DNA of 64,000 nucleotides from Heterotrichella gracilis (Eukaryota; Sar; Xanthophyceae; Tribonematales; Xanthonemataceae): NCBI GenBank assembly GCA_032358255.1, contig JAULBX010025941.1, positions 128,321-192,320 on the forward strand, given 5' to 3'. Below are positions 33,420 through 44,500 of this stretch, in pieces (position 1 is the first letter of the stretch; each line of letters opens with the position of its first letter). The notes beneath the pieces were generated by a model that was not told the origin of the DNA, searched no databases, and was given only the letters and a program-made list of their open reading frames with translations. Made by a program: the position numbers and the translations under genes.

Positions 33420-34395
33420 GGGGCCAGGGGGTGGGAACCCTTAGGGTTTGTGTGCACGGGGGGGGGGGGGGGGGGGTAATGTTCACTGCCCCTGCTGCTG
33501 TGGGTGATCGAGTCCCGCTGCCTCTTTACTGTTGTGATGGTGGGGATGCCTGAGGCAGTGCCGTTGCACAGTTGTTTGTTAAAACATTCATAATTGCTCA
33601 TTGACAATGGGTATCATAGATACCACACGATGTTGTTTTTCTCGTTTCTACTGTGACGGTCCTGTACCAGGTCCTCCTTCATCTGCTTGAGCCCTGAGTT
33701 TCCAAGCACAGTATGGCGTAGCCAAGTAGCAAGGATCGGGTTGCAAAACTTTGGGCATCTTAAAGGTTGAATGGGGGGTGGGTGGCTTGGCGGTGTTGTG
33801 GTTTTCATTGTTTTGAAAAGTAGTCCATTCACGCAGCTGTTCCTGGCCAGATGTGTTTTTATCCCAGCCAGGGTTGCACCTAGATGTGGCAGCTGCTTTG
33901 CCAGTTGTCGTTGTGTGATGCTTGTAGAAAGTCTGCACCGCCATTGACCCCTTAGCTGCCAACCCTGTCACTGACTGGCGGGTCCTCGATAAGGCTTCGC
34001 ATATCGGGCAATGACAACCTTAGTGTATGGAAGGTACGTCCCATCCAACCTGCAGCAGTGGCACACAACGCTTTAAGCTAAGAAAGCTGTACGTTGCAAC
34101 GCGGGGTCAAGAATCTCCTATCAAAATTCGTGTGGGTGGGAAGCCTTCGAGTGGGTGTGCAAAAGAATAGGGGGGGTGGGGGTCGGCATGCTCTCTGCTG
34201 TAGTGTAGTGTTCAATGTTACTCATAAAACAAAAAATAACAAATAGTAGTGCACACTTTACGGGTTGGCCCTTACGTGTGTGTTGCAAAATTGGGCTCCA
34301 GCGTCTTGGTTCTCAGGGCCTGTGGGGTGTCCCTGACAGCCTTGACCACGGCCCCAAGCAGGGCGAGGCCAGCCACCCTCGCAACCTCTGGAGAA
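33420..34395. other. XDH 3' flank; no gene seen
   Basis: This holds the XDH 3' UTR and intergenic DNA. The only distinctive element is a 19-base G run at 33458-33476. No TGTAA was found close to the stop. Confidence 0.5.
33458..33476 (+). repeat. Poly-G tract, 19 bases, after the XDH stop
   Basis: Nineteen consecutive G, 39 bases downstream of the XDH stop codon. Its length may be uncertain because homopolymers are error-prone in assembly. Confidence 0.8.
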
Positions 34396-36369
34396 GTTAT
34401 GCACTTCCAGGCCTTGGGCACCGCCTTGCGCACCCACGGGAACCTGCTACCTGCGCAACAGCAGAAGCCTGTTGCAGCCAGTCAGCGAGGGAACAGGAGC
34501 AGGCAAGTACACTTTTGGTCGTAAGATGCGATGCATGCATAGGATATAAAAACCGCACACAGCGTCTCAGGATATGAAAACTACACACATGTTCTCAGGT
34601 TGAAGAGTCATCCCTCACCGCGAGCAGCGCCACTTGGGTCGTTGTGTTCCATCCTTGTTGACCAGCGCACCGTTGCACCACAGGGTTCTTGTTTAGGCAG
34701 CTTGCTTTTGAAGAACAGCTGGTTGCCAGGTGCAAACCGGTGGTAGCAACTGAGCTACTACCTGGATAAGTGACGAGGCCAGCAGGCTACCAAGACTATA
34801 AAGGTGCGAGTAAAGGCAACCCTCCGGGACCACCTGGGCACCACTGGGCGACCTACTTTTGGACGCATGCATGCATTCCTTCCTTCGGTCAGGTGCAAGG
34901 GAGGTGGTTCCAGAAACAGCACACACTATGCAGAGCATACAAAATGTTTAGCGCGGCAACGATTGTCAGACGGCTTGCTGGCGTTTACAAACGGCCAGGT
35001 TCTTGGTTTCAGGGGAAGTATGAATAATGCATGCATGCATGAGTCTGCCTCGATATTTGGGGCATATCCAAGTTGCACACACAGTAGTACAACCGTTGTT
35101 TGATGTTGAATCTGTGACTTTTGCGTGGTTGGCGGTGTTAAGCACCCCTGGGGGACTGTGCAAAGGCCCTTTGCCGAAGGTTCGAACGATAATGTGAGTT
35201 GAGCTGCTGGGCAATGTGTACATATATGGGGTGGGGTTGGCTTCAATGTCACGGCGGGCCGTCTTAGTTTTTTTCAACTTACATAAAGCAAAATAACAGC
35301 TGCTTCTGCGCTGCCGGGGGTTCGTCAACTCCCTTACCTGAAAGTACACATAGAAGGTGGGAACGGTCACAGAGTGCATACTTAGTGGCAGGAAGAAGAC
35401 ACTTTCAAGCTGTTCCGCAGTCCAGTCTGGACGTGTTCTAGAACGACGGTCCTAGCACCACCATCCTATTGCAGTCCTTTGCTGTGGCAAAGCCGACACC
35501 TACCCTGGCGAGTAGCATTCTCAGGAGTTGCTGAACAGTGTCGGACCAGGTCTCGGACAGGTCCAGGACACAATGACTGTCGTCAACTTGAAGGCGCCTG
35601 CTTTGAACACGAGCACAAGGTGACCTCACCATAATGTTATTACTGCTGATCTGGGTGCAGTTCCACCACGAATAAATACCACGGTTGAATACCCACCAGT
35701 CCACGCAGAATGGGTTTTGAGCCCTGCAGTGCATCCAGAACCACTGCCTTTGGAGGGTGCAAAACTATATCGCCTTGTAACCCGGTTGTGTGATTGGCGA
35801 ACTGATGTACACCCTTTGTTGTGTTGAAACATATGTGCATCACGGTGGCTTGCACTAACTCCAGCTAGGAGTTCATGCTGCAACCTAGGTTCCAATCTGC
35901 CCGTTGTCAAGCTCGATGTCTCTTAGAGGTGTATCTTGCCGACTGTTGTAACAGTAACACCTGTGGCTCAGCCCATGTTGCCCAGGCTCAGGCTCAAATT
36001 AACAGTAACAGCTGTGTCTTGACATGAAACTGATTGCATTGCTGACGGTCTGCAGTTGCCTGCAACCCTGACAGCATGGAGAGCAGCACATCATTGCAAT
36101 GCTGTTACTCCTAGTCGCTACTGGGCTGCATGCTGCCGGGCTGACTGGATATCTTCCCCATGCTGCGTGTCCACTGGCAAACCCCTAAGCAATAAACCCT
36201 AAAGTGTGCAAACACCCATCTCAGTTGCAGGTGCACCTCCCCGCCTGAAGTCACCATCAGTAACTCAAGGTTCAAAACCCATGTTCATCTGTTGAACAGC
36301 TCAGGGAAACTTCACTAATGAACACTGTTCGTGACGAGACCCACTCAATCCCTACCGTATGTTTTGCAG
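34396..36369. other. Unresolved region with coding-like blocks on the minus strand
   Basis: Three minus-strand blocks look coding. One is at about 35855-35640 (contains GDIVLHPPKAVVLDALQG). One is at about 35605-35510, contains LDLSETWSDTVQQLLRMLLAR and ends at a good GTAGGT donor. One is at about 35379-35000, whose ATG at 35379 opens MHSVTVPTFYVYFQ before a GTAAGG donor. I recognise no domain and could not join them in one frame. On the plus strand, 34396-34502 is open and ends at a possible GC-AG donor (GCAAGT) in the right phase for the exon at 36370. The rest shows nothing. Confidence 0.25.
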
Positions 36370-38114
36370 GGCCGCAAGGCAGTGCGAGGTGCGCCCCATG
36401 ACCAAAACCAGTTTGGGGGCCTTCGCATCCCCCAAGCTAAGAAGCAACAAAGGCAAGGCCCAGCCGCTGTGCAGGGCACATGGCGGAAAGCATCCATCTG
36501 GGGATCCCACCAAGTGGGCGCCCTCAAAACCTCCCCTGGCACAGCACTCTGCACCCCATCCAGAAACAGTTCAGGATGTTGCCAAGAAGGTATGCTTCGG
36601 GGACAATAAGCCCCATTCTATGTGCTGTTAAGCCAACTGGGCTGATGACGTTGCCTTACCATCTGTCCTAAATTCTCATGACAATGCCATTAAATGTTGC
36701 CTTTCCATCTGTCCTGACTGTTGGACATTTCTGCGCAGGATGTGGCAATTATGGGCCGGGACGTCCATGGGGTGGTTCTCATACTTGCACTACTTCTGGT
36801 GTTCACACGCTCATTTTCTGGGGTTTACGTCCCTCTCCTTGGTGAGTTTAGAGCAGTATTTTCTGAGTCACCAGTACCCTACTCGCTTTGCTACATCAGG
36901 TTGCTCCTCTAGACATGCCAGCATTGCTTACCCACAAATTGGCAACTATTCTTGTTCAACCCTTGTCCTCACAAATTCTCGCAATACAACTGCAGCTGCC
37001 GTCGGTCTGGGAGGGGCCTTCAGAGGCATGGTTGGAATCGGGTATGGTGGACCGGGCGCAGTGGCAGATGCCAGGCTCATGCTTACTTGGATCGGGATCC
37101 TGGCCCTGTCCGGCATCATGGTGTTTGTTGGATCACTGGCACACCCCCCGGTGGCAGCAGCGCATCCACCTTTGAGCTTCAGCTGATCAATGCGCCACTG
37201 ATGATTCAGGCAGCTGCGGCCGTTTTGATGGTAGCGGTATTCCACATACTCGGTGCCATCCTGTGGAAGTTCCTGAAGTTCCCCATGCAAGGCGCATACA
37301 GCTGGGCCAATGAGCTGAGCACCCGGGCGGGACAGAATGATGATTCCAACCGATCCAGAGGTGACAGTGCAGCAGTTGCACGTGGTGGTCCATGGTTCAG
37401 GCGGTGGTCCATGTGGAGGTTGCATGAGGCGCACCCTCATTGCAAGTGGGCAAGGCAGTGTACTCTAGGCAAGATGCAGCTGGCCCAGTAGACTGTACCC
37501 TATCTGTGTGCACTGCTACCTAGACATTGGCATCATGCACCATGCACCAGTGGTCATCAAGGGTGCATCACCGTACACCCCAAGCCAACCCTACTCTCAC
37601 CCCTGCCCAGTAAAAATAATGCTGTACAGTAACCCTCCTATGCAGGTTGAGCTGCGCCGCGCGCTGTGCCCCCTTTGTGTGCACTGCTACCTTGGCATGG
37701 TGAGCAAAGGGGGCTACAGCGACGGTGTTCAAGCAAGAGTAGGTGGGTGGGCAGGGGGTGGGTGGGGCTCGTCCCAAAGCGCACGTTCATATACACAGGG
37801 TTCTGTAATGACCCAAGGTTAGGGTTTTGGCCGTAGACCAGAGTTGGCCAGCATGCCTGTTCGACAGGCAGTGCAATCTCCTGCATGCGCACGTTCAAGC
37901 CCCTACCATCAAATCCCAGCTCTATCGCTCCCTAACTTTGCCATGTTTAAAGCTACTTCACCGCACCCAACAACCCTTATCTGCGCAACCCTAACCTTGA
38001 CCCCTCCCGCAGTCTGAGAAGCTGCAGGACCTTGCCGGTGTGGCAGCGCCCCAGCACCTGACCACCATCCGCACCGCCCCTGCCGCACGCGCTGTGCGCA
38101 CCCCCTGCGCCTGA
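36370..38114 (+). CDS. Unrecognised membrane protein gene, incomplete model
   Basis: I do not recognise this gene. Exon 36370-36589 joins in phase to 36739-36841 (strong CAG and GTGAGT), which encodes a hydrophobic segment (GVVLILALLLVF). The next exon begins at 36900 or, giving a smoother membrane sequence, at 36996. It encodes a Gly-rich stretch and a second segment (ILALSGIMVFVG). A frame change near 37151-37182 is needed to reach a third segment (AAAAVLMVAVFHILGAIL, about 37205-37258). It could be a 32-base intron, a frameshift or an assembly error. Later exon-like pieces are at 37646-37701 and 38013-38114 (stop). Just after that stop another frame reads RLIAVAEEQVMHYLLGG to 38190, next to a C run, which suggests a second frameshift. 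Either a real plastid or other membrane protein or a decaying gene. Confidence 0.35.
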
Positions 38115-38190
38115 TCGCTGTTGCCGAGGAGCAGGTGATGCATTACCTGCTGGGGGGGCGGCTGCGTCTGGTGCTGGCGGGGGTCAACTA

Positions 38191-39420
38191 GTGGCTGGAT
38201 GTGCAATTGGGGTGCGGGGTGTGGGGTGTGGGGTGAGGGGTGATAGGGGTGTGCGGGTTGTGGTGCGGTCAACCAGTGGCTGGATATTGATGTGGGTGTG
38301 TGATGGCGCTGAGTAATCGTGTGGGCTTAGGGTGCACGGTTACTTTCATGTCATGTCACAAGTTGTTGTACTACACGGTGCAGCTGTGGGGTGTGGGATT
38401 TGTGATTTAAAATCACAAAATTTGTTAGCTCCATGTACCTGAACCCCTTGCTTTCTTTCAGAATCTGCAATACTTGGCCTGCGCAAGGGCCTGTATGTAC
38501 CGATGCCATCTTAGTAAGGTGGCCCACAGACAGGAGTCTCTATAGAGTGGTTATAGCCAGAGTCTGACCTGTCAGTGATGCATATGTTGCACACTCATCA
38601 CTGCTGAATAGGCATACACGTACGATCATCGATGATGATAACAGAGACTTCGTAATAATCTGACTTTACAGTAGTATTTGCAGCGCTGCGCAAAATGACG
38701 CGCTAGCCCTGGGACGTCATGCCAGGCTAAAAGTTTCTTGCAAGGCTAACAGTTACTTGCCAGGCTAACAGTTACGTGCAAAACATGAAATTGTTGTTTG
38801 GTACTGCGAGGGATGTAAGTAAGTAAGTAAGTATTTGCTTTCCAGCTTCGAAGCCAGGTTAGCATGTCTGGGTATGCCTCACCCCAGTCCTAGAGCCAAG
38901 GCTTAACTGACACTCTTTCAAGTGTGGCAGATGGTGGCCAACCAGTCGTGCCGCTTACCGCACTTTCGTGCTCCCCATTTTATCCCGTCGCAAAGTTCAG
39001 GGAAATTCGCGAGGGATGTATATCGTACCAAACCAAAGTCAGCAGTTTTGCAGATGTTTGCGGCATCAGAACCGAAGCATCCTGGGGCAGCGTGACTTGC
39101 CACCCTGACTGAGGGCTAGCGCCTGTTTGGAAATATTATGCTGTGCCGCATGCCTGATAATTCATGGCCGCCAATGATTGCATATTGCCACAGACTGATC
39201 AGTCTGTCCACGACTGCGTGGTGCCGCCAAATGTCAACAATTTGAAATCCAGAAACTTCAGTTAGCAACCAATACGTGCGGGATGATCACTGTCACAGCA
39301 CATTCAAGGTGCGGTTGATTTCAGTCCAACCAATCTGTGCGTCTAGTCAGAGATTTTTTGATAAACAGGCCTTGCCTGTGCCTGCTTGCAACCCGCCGCT
39401 GCTGCTGCTCAAACCCTGGT
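38191..39420. other. Intergenic region; minisatellite and TAAG tail-like repeat
   Basis: No gene seen. Three 19-base units (AGGCTAACAGTTACTTGCC and variants) lie at 38724-38780. GATG(TAAG)n follows at 38815-38832 and resembles the ATG(TAAC)n tail of the LINE at 31038-31056, so an old LINE 3' end is possible. Confidence 0.5.
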
Positions 39421-39660
39421 CATCGCAGCCCCTCCCACAGTGCACTGCATGACCATTTGTCCAGCATAATTTGCCCATGATGCCCTGGTCGCCGCCTCCC
39501 ACCAGGAATCAATCCATCTAGCCATGATCATCGCAGCTCGTCCCGCATGCTCTGCAGCTCCAACAGCATAGATGGCGTGCCCTGGTCAAGGCTCATCCCG
39601 CCTGGAATTGTCATATCTAGCCATGTCACCGCAGCTCGTCCCGCATGGACTGCAGCTCAG
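39420..39660 (-). repeat. Tandem repeat, about 97 bp, covering the glucosidase II beta C-terminus
   Basis: The final codons and stop (ELQSMRDELR, stop; 39659-39626) are repeated about 97 bases downstream at 39562-39529, again encoding the same ten residues plus stop. A weaker third copy starts near 39420. Unit sequence includes CTAGCCATG and GCCCTGGTC. Confidence 0.85.
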
Positions 39661-42600
39661 CCAGCGCGTCCTGGTACTGGCTGGCCGCCTCCTCCGCAAC
39701 CTCCGGCGTGCAGTGCGCGGGCGTGGTGAACACGGCAGAGTACTCGCAGCGGCTGGGCTCCTCCACGCGCGCTAGCCGCTCCTCGGCGCCGCACTCCAGG
39801 TGGACCTGCGCACACCGGGGTGGGGTGGGGTTCAGGGACGCTGCAACAGCAAGGGGGTAGGGTTTGCACCTCGGCGCCACACTCCAGGTGGACATGCGCA
39901 CACCAAGGGAGGTGTGTGTGTGGGGATGAGACACATTGCAACAGCATCTTAGGGTTTAGGGTTTGCTCCTCGGCGCCGCACTCCAGATGGACCTGCGCAC
40001 ATGGGGGCACGTCACCAGCATGCTGCACGCATGCAGGGCAACGCATGGCATTGGCAGGGATTGGGGATTAATGACCCAAGCTGTGCCAAGCGTGCAAAGA
40101 ACACCATTCGAGTGCAGCTGTGCAGCTTGGCGCAACTTGCGCCATGATACCCCGATCTCTACCAATGCCCATGCCAACAGTACTGTGCATGTACACTTGC
40201 AATTTTCCCAGAAAGACTTCAGTATACCGCATGTCGGGGAGACGCACATATATACACACTGGTGAAAGGCATACAAGAAATCATTTTCAGTGCACCTTTC
40301 GATGTATTCATGTTCTCCAGCTGACCACACATGTACCCCATTGTTTTGGCGCAACCATGCTCATGATTTAATGGTCTCACATACACCAGCTACCCCATGC
40401 ATGCACACCATAGTCAACCATGATACAGTGCACTCAGCGCAACCCCCACCTCCCCCACACACCATGCCCCCTTTCTCCCCCGCACCACCCACCGTGATGC
40501 TGCATGTAGGGTTGAGGGTTTAGGGTTTATAACCCACCGTGAGGCTGCGCGCGGGCCCGTTCCAGCAGGTCTGTCCATTGAGGAACGCCATCTTATCGTA
40601 GTCCCCCTGGAACCCCTTCCAGCTGCCCAGGCGAGTGCTTGCGTGCCCCTCCTTCTGCTGCGCCTCCTTAAATGGGCACATCTCGTAGGTGTACTTGTCA
40701 ACCTGGGCGCTGAAGCACTTGCCCTGCACCGGGAATAAATATCATATCAAACACCAATGTTTGGACGGTGCTACTATTAAAAATTTCCCATCATTCTGAT
40801 GGATAGCTTTCATTAATTTTTTCTGCCGACATTTGCATGGATAGATTTCACACTGCAAACCAAACCAAATGGTATTCCATGCACACCAGATACAAAACTG
40901 GAAATGCTTATTCAAGGCGAGGTAAGAGTAGCAGCATGGTCCTTGTGCAGGCGCATCCAATCATAGCAGCGAAGCCATGTGAAGGACGACCACATCTCTG
41001 CCCCCCACCCACCCCTGCCCCCTACCTGCAGTGCCAGGAACGCCTTGCCCGGCCCGTAGTCTGTGCGCAGCCTCTCCTCCAGCTCAGTCTCCTCCTTGCG
41101 CAGGGCGGACAGCTCGTTGTTGCGGCGCTCGTACTCGTCCTTCACACCCTGGTCGCCGGGGGGGGCGGAGGCTGCGGCCAGCCGTGGTGCTGTTAGCATC
41201 TTCAGCAAACAGGGTTTTCTGGAAATGTTTTGACTTAATGATTCAACCAAGATGGCTTTTCATACCTACCACAAGATGCTAGGTTGTACACAGTTTCAGA
41301 TGAGCATTTGTGGCAGAAAACCAGCCAGAGTACGTTTGCTTTAAAGCACGCTGAACAGGCAACTCATTGTGCCACAATACACTCCCTCAGGAGCGAGTTT
41401 TACATGCCATACATATACATGGTATGAGGTGAAACCCCTATGAGGTGCCGGCATGTGATCACTTGCACTGCCCCACATGGCACCCCTGGCATCATAATGA
41501 TCCAGCTGGCTGGCAACCCCCTACGTGACACCACTGTAGCGCACCTGTAGGTTGCGGTGTACCCTTGCCCAGCTTGGCCTTCACCCAGGACACAGCCCTG
41601 CCCAGGATGCCTGCGGCACGGGAAGCATCTCAAGGACCCAGCTGTGGGTGCAATTTTGACATGGAAGGGCAGGTGGTGGCGGCACATGGATGCACAGCCC
41701 ACACAGATAGCTGTTGTTGGCCCCTGTTGCAACTACGTGACTGCGAAACATGTGGACCGCTGCATGCTCCCCCCAGCCTGCGGGCACTGCCAGCTGGCAT
41801 GCCGTGGATTGGCACACGCAGCGCGCACCTGGGCGGTATACTGCAGTGCCTCCATAGAAATATGGAATTCTTCAGTCAAGCAAACCGGATAGCTGGGGTC
41901 ATATGGGTCCCCCGTTTGCTGACACATGCCTTTCCAAGACCCTTTTTCAGTGCAGATTTTTACAACCAAGGCGGAATGATGCAAGCACGTTGGCAGTACC
42001 TGTGGCCTCTGGGGCCGGTGGGGACTCCACATGGTCCGCTGCGCCCTCCGGTGCCGTCGGCCCATTTTCATCCACATGCACCTCCACAGGCAGGTCATGC
42101 TCATCGTGCTCATAGCCAGGCTCATCCCAGTGGTCGTCAAAGCTTGTGTCGTGTCCCCCTTGGTCGTGATCCACCTCATCGTGCGGAGCATCTTGCTCTG
42201 GGCCCTGCACACATAGCCATAAGGTGCCAGGGGTGAGGCGACACAGCCATGCTGGTCGCGACCATACTCCCGCCCGCCGCCTGTGGGAGCTACGATCCAT
42301 GCCTTGCATTGTGTTGTATTGTGTTGCGTGCATCTCCACCCCATACCGGTACATGCCGTGTAGAGCATATTCCCCACTGCAAGTGTGCCATCAGATGGAA
42401 TGTGCAACCCTCTACATGCCCAGCCACTACGTGTGCGTGTGAGTTTAACTGTGTCACAGTGGCGGGGGGATGCTTAGGGTTTAACGTTCAGGGTTTTGGG
42501 TTTAGGGTCTGGTTACAGCATCACGCAGCCCACCTTGTCATCGCTCTTCACCCACTGCGCCAGCCGCTCCTTGGCCAGCTCATCTGCACTCAGCTCAGGC

Positions 42601-43970
42601 GCATCCACCGCCTCACCCCCACCATCACCCCCCTCCGCCTCATCAAGCACCGCGTTGTCATGCACAGAGGCATCCTCCTCCTCAGCAGCATCAGCCTCAG
42701 GATGCACCTCCTCTGGGTGGGGCTCCTCGGGTTGCGCATCAGGCTGTGGCACCGGCCCCGCAGCCTGCGCCAGGCGGTCCGCCTCCTCCTGGCGCACCTT
42801 CTCAGCCGCCTCGATTGCCTCCTTCTGGACTGCATGCGTGCACACAAGTACCAGGCGTCAGCCCCCTGGCGCATGCGGATCCCACGGCGGGGAAGGTGTG
42901 GTCCTTTGCCTCAAACCCTGTATGTTCTCGATCAAGTTTGTGCGGTTGGGGCTCGTTGCGCTGCTGGCACCTGACCAGCTACATGACATGGGTAGTGCTC
43001 AGCTGTGTCCTGACAGGTGGTCGTCCCTGACCCTAATACCTAAACCCTACCCCTCAGCTTCTCCACCACAGGCTCCAGGCTGGTCGCCTGCGCCCGCACA
43101 GTCTTGAGCCGCTTCTCCCACCCGGCCACCCGCTGCAGGGCATCCGCCGCATACTTGGCCCTCTTCTTCAACCCAGAGGCGTACAGGTCAGCTTGTTCCT
43201 TGAGGGCAGTGCGCGCAGCCCCGCCCTCGGCCACGCAGCTGTTGGCGCACCCCGAGAGTTCATCGCTGCCATCGCAGCAGTCTGCAGGCCACTGGCACAG
43301 ATCAAGGCGCATGGCTAGAGACAGTGGCATTCAGGAGTGGGGGCAGAGCTCGTTCGCAGGCTGTGCACAGCAGGGGAGCAGCGGGCGCTAAGAACAAAGT
43401 GTTTTGTGGATACACAGTTGTTGGGCGCACCCCGAGATCACAGCAGGCTACATGGCAAATGCGCGCAAGGGCGTTGGATGTGACAATCACACTCAGACAC
43501 GCCGATGGCGCCTAAGAAAGGAGGAGTTAAGAGATCTAGAAACGATGGTGCAACTCACCGCAGATGTGGTCATCGACGAAACTGGACCCCAACTGCTTTG
43601 GGGAGTGGCCTCTGTTTCTGCAGTAGAACTTGCCGTTGGGGCAAGCAGAGGTCCCTGCCAGGCAACAGCACAGAGTGAGTGCTAGGTAATTCATTGAGGA
43701 AGAGCAACTGTATTGTGAATCGCTGGTGATCAGAGCTGGCATCCACTTGCCTGGCTCATCGCTTCCATCAAAGCAGTCACAAAAGTCATCGTTCACTTGG
43801 GCGAAGGGGATGGTCTTGGCACCGTCCAAGCACTGGAACCCCCCTTTTTGCTGCGCCTGCTCGTAGTACGACACGAGGTCGGGGTGCACGCCCTTGAGGG
43901 GCGCCACTGCAACACCCCCCAGCACCAGATGCACCCCCACAGCAAACGACAGCAGATGCACGAGCGTCAT
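39626..43970 (-). CDS. Glucosidase II beta subunit
   Basis: Non-catalytic partner of glucosidase II, which trims the inner glucoses of N-glycans in the ER (calnexin cycle). Eight exons: 43970-43751, 43654-43559, 43281-43051, 42829-42534, 42204-42000, 41171-41026, 40723-40538 and 39805-39626, 1560 nt (519 aa). An N-terminal signal peptide (HLLSFAVGVHLVLGGVAVA) is followed by the GIIbeta-N region with LDL-receptor-type Cys/Asp motifs (NDDFCDCFDGSDEPG, CCDGSDELSGC), a coiled coil, an acidic stretch, and a C-terminal MRH mannose-binding domain (residues about 399-515) with YTYEMCPF, TRLGSWKG, CWNGPARS, HLECG and EPSRCEY. It ends MRDELR, not HDEL, so ER retention probably relies on the alpha subunit. 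The first intron uses a GC donor (GCAAGT at 43750). Divergent from the MYND gene. Confidence 0.97.
39777..40001 (-). repeat. Three copies of the glucosidase II beta last-exon acceptor
   Basis: On the plus strand, CTCGGCGCCGCACTCCAGGT next to the acceptor (real, about 39780-39810) recurs at 39868-39904 and 39965-40001 in the preceding intron (to the right on this strand). Spacing is about 90 and 97 bases. Telomere-like TAGGGTTTAGGGTTTG sits between copies at 39950-39965. Confidence 0.9.
43228..43440 (-). repeat. Copy of glucosidase II beta exon 3 segment in intron 2
   Basis: A 30-base exon 3 segment (plus strand GTTGGCGCACCCCGAGA, near 43240) recurs as GTTGGGCGCACCCCGAGA near 43420 in the upstream intron, about 178 bases away. 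The extra G breaks the frame. Confidence 0.75.
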
Positions 43971-44500
43971 CGCAGGTGGCTGCGCGGCAAAGTCAACAGG
44001 AAACCGTTTGATGCGTTACATTCCAGTGCGGTGCCTTGAACTCAGGCCGAGAACTGGGTGCAATACAGCCAAGCACCTTTCAAGCGGTGTTTGCATGCAT
44101 ATGCAGCCAGGTGGGTATGGGCCACCAGGTGCGTATGGAGTTGCTGCCACAACAAAACAAGGTCCTGGGAACAGGTACACGGGTCTGATCGCCACTGGGT
44201 TGTCTGATGTGCGCTGGTATTGTATGCTCCTTGTGAACCTTTATGCATGCACCATCCCCGCTTGCGGACTTTTTCTTCCCCGCAGGTTTTGGGCATGCAT
44301 GCATATGCTCAAGAAAGGCTTGACGAGTGTCAAAACTAAGTACCCGGTTGAGCAATGTGACTGTTCAAAGCCGCTGCCTACCCAGTGCGCGACCTGTTCG
44401 GAGTTCCAGCGTCCTGCTTCGACAGCAAGTACTTCTCACCGAGTCTGGGGAAAAGTCGTGCATGCAACTTTTGCATGCTTTTTCCTGACTAGCCACGGCG
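43971..44500. promoter_or_regulatory. Divergent promoter region, glucosidase II beta / MYND gene
   Basis: About 530 bases between two head-to-head start codons, so both promoters and 5' UTRs lie here. TGCATGC-type palindromes are at about 44092 and 44292. No definable promoter element was seen. Confidence 0.5.
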
